From: Myxococcales bacterium
GTDB lineage: Bacteria; Myxococcota_A; Polyangia; Polyangiales; JAFGIB01
Assembly (NCBI GenBank): GCA_028817905.1
Contig: JAPPOR010000151.1
Location: forward strand, 5,815-41,831
DNA: 36,017 bases
Direction of reading: 5' to 3'
The translations under genes were made by a program, and so were the position numbers. A model generated the notes under the pieces. That model was not told the origin of the DNA, searched no databases, and saw only the letters and a list, made by a program, of their open reading frames with translations. Positions 24,128-32,100 of the stretch are shown in pieces (the first letter of the stretch is position 1; every line of letters begins with the position of its first letter).

Positions 24128-25834
24128 CTACGCGGACAGGGCCGCATCGGCATGCGTGGCGCGCTCGCGGATCACAGCCTGAACGCGGCTAGCATTCAGG
24201 TAGTCTCGCTCGCTGTCTGGGCCGCGCAGGTTTTCCAGCATGCCCTCCAGCACGGCCACCTCTGCGGCGCTCATGCCAAGGGCTGTCACTGCGGTGGTCA
24301 AGGCCTCCATGGCGCTCTCCCATGTACCATCCAGTTCATGGGCCACGCTTGAGTCGGGGTCTACGCCAGCCAGGTTGAGGAGCGTCGCGAGTTGGAACCC
24401 GACCTCGTACCACCACCGCACGTATTGCCGGTCGTCCGGCAAGACCATCAGGACGTTGTCGGCCATCTCCATCCACAGGTCGACGTCGTCCAGAGCGCGA
24501 AGAGTTTCCCAATTGCCGCCGAGCGACGTGATGAAGCCGCCGAACGGGGCCTCCAACTCGCTTCGCAGCGCATCGCCCTGTGCCCTATGGAAGACACAAT
24601 CGGAGAAGGCTCGTCCTGCGTCCAGGCTGGCCTCGCATCCAGGCGCCGCTGCCAGCACGCTTGGGGCTGGCGCGACGTCGCTTCGGGTTGGAATCGCGCG
24701 GGGTGTTCCGGCATCGGGGCCGTCTGGAAGATCCGTGACGTCTTGGCTTGCTTCCCACGCCTGCTGCTCGTCTCCCTCGGCCGAGGTTGGCTCGGACGCT
24801 TCGCCCGTCAGTTGCTGCATAGGCTCGTCAGGGACCGTCGGTTCCAGCACGGGTGCCGGCGTCTGCGGCGTTTTCAGAGCAGGCAAGGCTTCTGGCGACG
24901 CGGAAGCTTGTGGCAGTGCGATCGCGCCCGACCCCGCATCCCAAGCAGTGGGCGATGACAACGGGCTCGATGGTTCGGGGGGCGCTTCGTTGCCCACCAT
25001 GATCGTAGGTACGCCGGGCGTAGGAGTGATGCGTGTGTCTGGCGCGGAATCCACCGGTACCGACCCTGCATCGGCGGCGTCGGCGGGGGCCTCCTCGCGG
25101 GCTGCTTCTTCTGCCTCTACCTCTTGGAACGCTTCGACGATCACGTCTTCGGTGGTCGTGGCCGCGGCACGCTGGGCCTCTGCGATGGGGGTAGGGCGAC
25201 CCGGTACCGTGGGCTTCGCACTTCGCCTGCGCTCCGGCGTGAGGGCTGTGACCACCTCGGAGGCCTTCCGATCGTCCTCGGGCGGGGGAGCCAGGTCCGT
25301 GGGCTTGTGCTCCCACGCCTGCTGACTGTCGCTGACCCACCCTTCCGTGTAACTGATGCCTGAGCTGTGGGCGGTGGCAAGTCGCCCCTCCGGCGTCTCC
25401 GATGGGGGCTCGCCGTCCCGGGCCGCTGTCCGTGAGTCGCACTGGACTGTGGGGCCCGGGACACCGAGGGTTTCGGCGACGCGTCCTGTCAAGGCCAAGA
25501 CAGCATGCGGATCTCCGAAGCGGGCCACCCGGTCCCTCGGAACTCCGCTGCTGAGGGTGCTTTCCGCCACGTCGCTGCCTAGCACGACGAACACAGGCTT
25601 CTCGAGTGCGTCTGCGCCTCCCAGGGCGAAGGGCACTTCAGCGCTTTGCAGAGAAGCCTGTGTCACCAAGCCAATCACCGCATGGCTTGTGAGCCAGGCC
25701 TGCTGCTTGCCAGCATACTCGGACAGCCAGGGCCCCACGAGTTCGCACGCCGGCAGAGAAGCGCGCAGCGTGACGGCGAGTTCGGAGCCCAAATCCTCGT
25801 CGGACCCTCCGTAGACCAAGAACACCTTCTGCAT
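24128..25834 (-). CDS. TIR-like domain protein with long disordered linker
   Basis: A 568-residue protein. I start it at ATG (complement of 25832-25834), which has AGGAG 8 bases upstream. Residues 1-125 look like a TIR domain: KVFLVYGGSDEDLGSELAVTL, then HAVIGLVTQASLQSAEVPFALGGADALEKPVFVVL. In this alignment the position of the NAD-cleaving Glu is A70, and the usual Trp before it is E66, so it is probably not an active NADase. Residues about 130-395 are Pro/Ala/Glu-rich and low in complexity; the last ~170 residues are helical (WETLRALDDVDLWMEMADN and onward) with no known domain. The tetrapeptide QQAW occurs three times. No signal peptide or membrane helix is seen. A scaffold role is a guess; no defence genes are adjacent. 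Confidence 0.6.
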   Translation of the reverse strand: MQKVFLVYGGSDEDLGSELAVTLRASLPACELVGPWLSEYAGKQQAWLTSHAVIGLVTQASLQSAEVPFALGGADALEKPVFVVLGSDVAESTLSSGVPRDRVARFGDPHAVLALTGRVAETLGVPGPTVQCDSRTAARDGEPPSETPEGRLATAHSSGISYTEGWVSDSQQAWEHKPTDLAPPPEDDRKASEVVTALTPERRRSAKPTVPGRPTPIAEAQRAAATTTEDVIVEAFQEVEAEEAAREEAPADAADAGSVPVDSAPDTRITPTPGVPTIMVGNEAPPEPSSPLSSPTAWDAGSGAIALPQASASPEALPALKTPQTPAPVLEPTVPDEPMQQLTGEASEPTSAEGDEQQAWEASQDVTDLPDGPDAGTPRAIPTRSDVAPAPSVLAAAPGCEASLDAGRAFSDCVFHRAQGDALRSELEAPFGGFITSLGGNWETLRALDDVDLWMEMADNVLMVLPDDRQYVRWWYEVGFQLATLLNLAGVDPDSSVAHELDGTWESAMEALTTAVTALGMSAAEVAVLEGMLENLRGPDSERDYLNASRVQAVIRERATHADAALSA

Positions 25835-26036
25835 CACACACACTCCTACGACACCCCCGCCGCACAGCGGGTCACCCCACGTGACCCGCCAGCATTGGGG
25901 CGCCCGCGTGGCGCAGCCCCAGGCCAGGGCACGCACGCGAACCAGGTGCGCGTAGTCGCACAACCAACCACCACCATACGCGGATGTGGCCTTGCGGGTC
26001 AACGCGCCCGGGCTTCCGGAGGACCCTGGAGAGCCT

Positions 26037-26200
26037 AGCCCGGATCATTCACGACTTCGTTGTCGGATCGCGCAGGGATTCGGCTTCACACGGCTTTTCG
26101 GCGACGGCCGGGAATACTACCCGCCTTTGCTGGGGCGGCCTGCGCCGTGTGAAGCTGAAGAACAAGCGAGCCAATGCAGAGTTCATGCATGATCCGGGCT
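26037..26200. repeat. Palindromic intergenic element, copy G
   Basis: The left arm TAGCCCGGATCATTCACGAC, then TTCG and GTCGGATCGCGCAGGGATTC, is the reverse complement of the right arm seen in copy A. The right side, GTGTGAAGCTGAAG and CATGATCCGGGCTAG, has lost part of the core. It lies in the 900-bp gap upstream of the TIR-like gene. Confidence 0.78.
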
Positions 26201-26360
26201 AGGCGCCTGCGTCCAACTGCATGACTCCAGGGCGTTTTCGCTTGAAGCCAGAGCCGGGAAGGGACCTGCGCCCTCGCCACCGAGATCGCTGGGCAACCGA
26301 TCCTTGGCCGACCCCTGCACCTGTGGGAGCCATCCCGGCTCGTCCGCACCCGCCGCAAAG

Positions 26361-26537
26361 GCCCGCGCGATGGTCGCGCAAGTGACTGGCTTCGCGGGGG
26401 TTTTGGGGAAGGGTGGGGGTGGCTGCTTATCTTTCGACCGACCCGCAAGCGCTGACGAGCCGAGCGGTTGTGCGCGCAAGCCCTGTGAAGCCGAATCCCT
26501 GCGCGACCCGACAGCGAAGTCACGATGATTGGGGCCA
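26361..26537. repeat. Palindromic intergenic element, copy H (mixed arms)
   Basis: The left arm (GATGGTCGCGCAAGTGAC, TGGCTTCGC) is the inverted version of the inner right arm of copies D1 and E; the right arm (AAGCCCTGTGAAGCCGAATC, CCTGCGCGACCCGAC) is of the other type. The centre is replaced by a G-rich unrelated stretch. With copy G it fills much of the gap before asd; the bases between them (26201-26360) show nothing recognisable. Confidence 0.65.
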
Positions 26538-26736
26538 GCCCAGTGTTGACTGCCGGGCCGCCGGCCTGCTGTCCGAATGGAGGGGGGCCCACCCGCGTTG
26601 TGCAGGGCTGGCGGGACCGCTATAGGAGCGGCAGGCGGAATCCTTCCTGAGGTCAATAGAGTCTCTGGGTTTGGTCACTAGCCCCTTAATATTACGAGCT
26701 TTTTTTGGCTCTAAGACTGGCGAATGGAGTGGCAAG

Positions 26737-27864
26737 GTGCGCGTAGGAATGATTGGTTGGCGCGGCATGGTGGGCTCGGTCCTGATGGATCGCATGCGCG
26801 CATGCGGCGATTTCGGGGACATTGAGCCGACGTTCTTCTCTACCTCCAACGCGGGGGGGAAGGCACCGTCGGTGGCAGGGGCATCGCCTGGTCGCCTGCA
26901 AGACGCGTTCAACTTGGATGCGCTGATGCAGCTGCCTGTCCTCGTTTCCTGTCAGGGCGGAGACTACACGGACAAGGTCCATGATGCGCTACGTGGCCGT
27001 GGCTGGACGGGCTACTGGATCGATGCGGCTAGCAAGCTGCGTATGCGGTCCGAGAGTGTACTCGTCCTGGACCCGGTGAACGCCCACGTTATCGCGCGCG
27101 GCCTTTCCGAGGGGTGCAAGACGTTCTGCGGAGCCAACTGCACGGTGAGCCTGATGCTGATGGCTCTGCAAGGGCTGTTTCGGGCGGGGCACGTCGAGTG
27201 GGTGACCTCGATGACCTACCAGGCAGCCTCGGGAGCCGGGGCCCAGCACATGCGTGAGCTAATCGCTCAGATGGCCCACGTGGCAGCGGGTTGTGAAGAT
27301 CTGCTCGCCGATCCTGCCAGCACAGCCCTCGAGGTCGACGCGCGTGTGGGCGGCGCCCTGCGGGAGGAGGCGCTTCCCACCGCAGCCTTTGGCGTTCCCC
27401 TCGCGGGCAGCGCTCTGCCATGGATCGACGTGCCCAGCGGGTCGGGTCGGACCCGGGAGGAGGCCAAAGCCCATGAGGAGGGCAACAAACTGTTGGGCCT
27501 CGAACCGAGCCCGATCCCTATCGACGGCATCTGCGTTCGCATCGGTTCGATGCGATGTCACGCGCAGGCATTCACGATCAAGCTGCGCCAAGACCTACCA
27601 CTGGATGAGGTCGAAGAGATTGTCGCGACAGCGAACGATTGGGTTCGCCTGGTGCCGAACGATCGCGAAGCCACCCTGCGAGAGCTGACACCCGCACGCG
27701 TGAGTGGACAGCTCGAGGTGCCGATCGGAAGGCTTCACAAGCTCAGAATGGGCGGCGAGTACCTAACCGGCTTTTCGGTGGGCGATCAGCTGCTGTGGGG
27801 CGCCGCCGAACCCCTGCGGCGAATGCTGCAACTCCTGAAGGAGAGCGAGCGCGTTCCTAGTTAG
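26737..27864 (+). CDS. asd: Aspartate-semialdehyde dehydrogenase (proteobacterial type)
   Basis: A 375-residue enzyme that reduces aspartyl phosphate to aspartate semialdehyde with NADPH, feeding lysine/diaminopimelate, threonine, methionine and isoleucine synthesis. I start it at GTG 26737, with GGAG 8 bases upstream, because homologues begin VGxIGWRGMVGSVLM; the TTG at 26671 is rejected. The catalytic Cys lies in CGANCTVSLMLMAL; the phosphate and NADP sites are in GWRGMVGSVLMDRM, SCQGGDYT and WIDAASKLRM. SMRCHAQAFTIKL near 290 carries the expected active-site His. It matches the E. coli form in length and order. It overlaps the convergent thiolase gene by 8 bases. Confidence 0.95.
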   Translation: MRVGMIGWRGMVGSVLMDRMRACGDFGDIEPTFFSTSNAGGKAPSVAGASPGRLQDAFNLDALMQLPVLVSCQGGDYTDKVHDALRGRGWTGYWIDAASKLRMRSESVLVLDPVNAHVIARGLSEGCKTFCGANCTVSLMLMALQGLFRAGHVEWVTSMTYQAASGAGAQHMRELIAQMAHVAAGCEDLLADPASTALEVDARVGGALREEALPTAAFGVPLAGSALPWIDVPSGSGRTREEAKAHEEGNKLLGLEPSPIPIDGICVRIGSMRCHAQAFTIKLRQDLPLDEVEEIVATANDWVRLVPNDREATLRELTPARVSGQLEVPIGRLHKLRMGGEYLTGFSVGDQLLWGAAEPLRRMLQLLKESERVPS

Positions 27865-29065
27865 CACGCTCGAGAACCATTGCGATGCCCTGGCCGACGC
27901 CGATGCACATCGTGCACAGCGCGTAGCGCGCCTCGCGTTGGGCCAACTCGTAGCAGGCGGTGGTCACGAGTCTTGCGCCACTCATACCAAGTGGGTGGCC
28001 CAGCGCGATCGCACCCCCGTTTGGATTGACGCGTGCATCATCATCTTGAACGCCCAGGTCGCGCAAGACGGCCAGGCCCTGGGCGGCGAACGCTTCATTG
28101 AGCTCGATCACACCCATGTCCGCGAGCGAAAGGCCCGTCCGCGCGAGGACCTTCTTGGTGGCGGGCGAGGGTCCCATACCCATGATACGGGGTGGTACGC
28201 CGGCCGTCGCCATCGCGACGACACGGGCCCGTGGGGTGAGTCCGTGGCGCTTGATAGCGTCGCCCGAGGCCACGAGTAGCGCGCACGCACCGTCGTTGAC
28301 CCCCGAGGCGTTGCCGGCGGTCACCGTACCATCCTCCCGAAACGGGGTCGGCAGCTTGGCGAGCTTCTGCAGGGTCGTGTCGGGGCGCGGATGCTCGTCC
28401 CGGTCGACGACCAGCGCTTCTTGCTTGCGCCGCGGTACTGACACCGGGACGATTTCCCGCGCCAGGCGCCCGTTCTCCATGGAAGCGGCGGCACGCTGTT
28501 GGCTCAGCACGGCGAACGCGTCCTGATCGGCGCGACTGATGTCGTAGTCAGCGGCGACATTTTCGGCGGTTTCGGGCATGGAGTCGACGCCGTACTGGGA
28601 CTTCATCAGCTTGTTCACAAAGCGCCAGCCGATCGTGGTGTCGTAGAGCTCGGCGTTTCGGCTAAATGCGCCGGTTGCCTTGGGCATCACGAACGGGGCG
28701 CGCGACATCGACTCGACCCCGCCCGCCAGGATGAAATCGGCCTCGTTCGCCTTGATTGCCCGGGCCGCGATGCCGATTGCGTCCATGCCCGATCCACACA
28801 AACGGTTGACCGTGGTTCCAGGCACCTGGATCGACAGGCCCGCCAGCAACGACGCCATCCGGGCCACGTTTCGGTTGTCTTCCCCCGCCTGGTTGGCGCA
28901 CCCATAGACGACGTCGTCCAGGGTGCTGAAGTCCGCTTCGGGGTTGCGTTCTACCAGTGCGCGCATCGGGATCGCCGCCAGGTCGTCCGCACGTACGGCC
29001 GAAAGGGCACCTCCGAAGCGGCCGATGGGTGTACGAATGGCATCGCAAATGAAGGCATCTCTCAC
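27857..29065 (-). CDS. pcaF: Thiolase, 3-oxoadipyl-CoA/acetyl-CoA acyltransferase type
   Basis: A 402-residue thiolase starting at GTG (complement of 29063-29065), with a strong AGGAGGAGGAG ribosome site just upstream. The acyl-accepting Cys lies in TTVNRLCGSGMDAIG; the second Cys and His pairs are in NEAFAAQGLAV, GGAIALGHPLGMSGARLV and LCTMCIGVGQGIAMV. The sequence, notably MRDAFICDAIRTPIGRFGGALS and MGMGPSPATKKVL, is close to PcaF-type 3-oxoadipyl-CoA thiolase, but related beta-ketothiolases share these motifs. It lies 111 bp downstream of the PKS gene on the same strand and could be its neighbour only by rearrangement; no other aromatic-degradation genes are present. Confidence 0.87.
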   Translation of the reverse strand: MRDAFICDAIRTPIGRFGGALSAVRADDLAAIPMRALVERNPEADFSTLDDVVYGCANQAGEDNRNVARMASLLAGLSIQVPGTTVNRLCGSGMDAIGIAARAIKANEADFILAGGVESMSRAPFVMPKATGAFSRNAELYDTTIGWRFVNKLMKSQYGVDSMPETAENVAADYDISRADQDAFAVLSQQRAAASMENGRLAREIVPVSVPRRKQEALVVDRDEHPRPDTTLQKLAKLPTPFREDGTVTAGNASGVNDGACALLVASGDAIKRHGLTPRARVVAMATAGVPPRIMGMGPSPATKKVLARTGLSLADMGVIELNEAFAAQGLAVLRDLGVQDDDARVNPNGGAIALGHPLGMSGARLVTTACYELAQREARYALCTMCIGVGQGIAMVLERAN

Positions 29066-29176
29066 GGTTGCTCCTCCTCCTGTGCCAGTCAGTTTGGCCT
29101 CTCCGGTCTAGCCTGCGAGCACACGCTTACAGGCCCTCCATACCTACATCACCCACCTTGCACAAGGGCCCTCCCG

Positions 29177-32100
29177 TCACCGTTCGCCGGCCCGCTCGTC
29201 TTCGCGGCGTCCAGCGCGGGTGGTGAACCCGGAGCGGTGTCGAGTGACCGTGTGGGCTTCCTTGAGCAATGGATGGGAGATGGGCGGGGACGAGGGCGTG
29301 CGCTCCTCGCCTTCGAGCTGTCGTTCCGGGAACTCCAGCCAGCATCGTTGGCGCTGGAAGGGATAGTGGGGAACCTCGCACATGCGATACCCGAACGGTG
29401 CATCCAGGCCGGCGAGGCGTGGGGCCGCCCCGGCGACGTACAGCTGTCCAAGGGCGCTGAGCAAGCTTTCCCATGGGTGGTCTTCCTGGGCGAGCAGGCC
29501 CAGCGGGGTTGGTCGGGGCCCTCCCGTCAGTTGGTCCCCAGCGGGTCCGAGGAAGACCTCGAATGGGGTCTCTAGCGCGTTGAGGCTCCCCCGCCCATCC
29601 TCGGGGTCCGGAGTGTGAAGAAGCTGGCGGCCGAAGTGGCCGTCAGGCACGGGCGCGTCGGGCCCGAATTGCGCATCGCCGGCACTCCCGAGGATCAGTG
29701 GGTAGCGGGGGGGCGAGAGCGGGACGCGGTCGGCGGCCTCGCTGAACTGCCGACGCGTCAGCCGCACCGTCATACCCGGACGGAGGCTTGCGAGCGTATC
29801 GGCCCGCTTGATCAAGAGGGAAAGGGCGTCATCCCAAGAGAGCGCTCCGACCACGCACGCGGCACTGTATTCGCCTGCGCCCTGTCCCATTGCGGCCACC
29901 GGCTTCAGCTCCGACAGGGCGAACCACTGTGCAAGGGCCCGGTGCACTGCGAAGCGAGCGACGTCGCGGTGTCGCGGGTCCCGCAGCCAGTGCGACCCGT
30001 CTGTATCGCTCAGGACCATTTCCGCGCCTGGTACCCCAAGAGCGGCCGCCTTGCGGGCCGTTGCGTCGAACGCTGCTTTCGCGATCGGATGACTCCGCGC
30101 CAGGGTCGCCATGAGCTTCGGCGTTAGAGGCCCCTCGTCGAACGTGAGTGTTAGGTGTGCTGTTAGGGCCTCAGCCGGCGTTACACCCTGCCACATACGC
30201 GGGGTTGGCTCTTCTGGAGGATTCGAGGGACTTCCGACACGGGTTTCGCGGCTGTCGACGGGCGAGCCGCCTCGCAGCAGCTCTCCTAGGTCTTGCCCGT
30301 CCGGGACGAGTAGTGCCCGCCGGTGTCGAAAGTGAGCACGACCTTCGGCGAGCGTGTGGCAAACGTCGCCGACCGTGGCCTCGCGACAGCCGCGGGCGAG
30401 TCGTGCTGCTACGGCATCGAGGGCTGCTCGGGTGCGTCCCGACAGGAGCGCCAGATGCCAGGGCCGCCGCTCGTCAGGTGCTCGGGGCCCTTGTTCAGGC
30501 CTGCGTACTGGGCGCCTGATGGGGCGCTCCCGGGTCGACCGCGAGGCGGCGTGACCCGGCCCCGGGCGTGGGACTTGGTTGACCGAGTGGTTCGCCTCCG
30601 AGAGCGGGGCCTCGGTCAGGATGGCGTGCGCGTTGGCCCCTCCAAACCCAAACGCGCTGACCCCCGCGTATCGTTTGCGAACGTTGTGTTTGTCGCGTGC
30701 CCAAGCTATGGGAACCGTTGGGACTTCGAGCGGCAGTCGATCGAGTCCGAGATCAGGGTGGGGGTCATTGAAGTGGAGGTGTGCGGGCACTTCCTCGTGT
30801 TCGAGAGCCAGGGTGGTTTTGATTAGGGCGGCGATGCCCGCCGCGGCTTCCAAGTGACCAAGGTTGGTCTTGATAGATCCGAGCAAGCATGGCCGCTCCA
30901 GTGAACGTCCGCGCATGAGCGCGCCCAGCGCGTTCACTTCCACTGCGTCGGAAACCGGTGTGCCCACGCCATGCGCCTCGACGTAGTCGAGGTCATCCGC
31001 ACCGATACCCGCGCGTCCGAGGGCCCGCTCGATGACGCGCTGCTGTGCGCGACCATTGGGGGCCACCAGACCATTGGCTTGCCCGGTGTGGTTGACGGCG
31101 ATGCCAGCCACGAGCGCCCGAGCCTGCACACCGAGGCGTCGTGCGTGAGAAAGGCGCGTGATGACCAGAACACCGGCACCTTCGCTTCGCACGAAGCCGT
31201 CGGCGGCGGCGTCGAAAGTGCGACAGCAACCGCTGGGTGAGAGCATGCCCGCCTGTGAGAAGTAGACCGATGCTTCTGGGGCAAGGATCGCGTTTGCGCC
31301 GCCCACGAGGGCCAGCTCGCAGTCTCCGCGTTCCAGGGCAGTACAGGCAGCGTCAAGTGCCACCAGGCCGGACGCGCAGGCCGCGTCGACGGTCACCGAT
31401 GGACCCTGGAAGTTGAAGCAATGACTCACACGGTTGGCGATGATACCTGTCGAGTTGCCGGTTCCGTAGTCACCGTCGATCAGGTTGAGATCGCCGCCAT
31501 AGAGGACCGCATAGTCGCTACTCGCGGCGCCCATGAACACACCGGTCTCGGTGCCGGCCAAGGAGACCGGGGCGATGCATGCGTCTTCGAGTGCCTCCCA
31601 CGCCACCTCCAATGTCAGGCGTTGCTGGGGGTCCATTCGCTCCGCCTCGCGTGTCGAGAGGCCAAAGAACCCGGGGTCGAACTCGTCGATACCTGCGATG
31701 AAGCCGCCCCGTCGGGTGCACACTTTCCCTCGTACGCGTGGTTCCGGGTCGTACAGCGCATCGATATTCCAGCGCCACGCGGGCACTTCGGTGACCGCGT
31801 CGACCGCACCTCGCAGAAGCTGCCAAAGCTCGCGCGTATTGTCCGCGCCCGGGAAGCGACATCCCATGCCTACGATTGCGATCGGGTCTCTCGGGCGACC
31901 GTTGTCGCGGCCTTGGGGCCTGGACCGGCGAGACGATTGTTCGGGCCTGCGCTGTGCTGGTAGTGATTGTGCGTGCTCAAGCTCAAGGATGGCCTGGGCG
32001 AGTTCGGCAATCGACGGGTTATCATAGGTGATGGTGGTCGGCAGTGGCTGACCAAGCCAGCGTTCCAGCTCCTCGGCTAGCTCGGCCAGAACGAGTGAAT

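Noticed and set aside
24240-25325. A 361-codon Ser-rich plus-strand frame
   Set aside because: It is the complement of the Pro/Ala/Glu-rich linker of the TIR-like gene, which has the better start and ribosome site.
24128-25834. TIR-based antiphage defence system
   Set aside because: The catalytic Glu is absent in my alignment and the neighbours (orn, HIT, asd) are housekeeping genes; no effector partner is visible.
3906-26537. CRISPR array
   Set aside because: The repeats are 125-175 bp, kilobases apart, palindromic and lie at gene ends; there are no regular spacers or cas genes.
29066-29176. A frameshift that would restore the missing dehydratase after the PKS gene
   Set aside because: I read the 111 bases between the PKS stop and the thiolase start on the minus strand and found no dehydratase-like residues; the space is also far too short.
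28499-29575. A 358-codon plus-strand frame across the thiolase start and PKS end
   Set aside because: It is antisense to the thiolase Cys motif region and to the PKS C-terminus, and has no domain.
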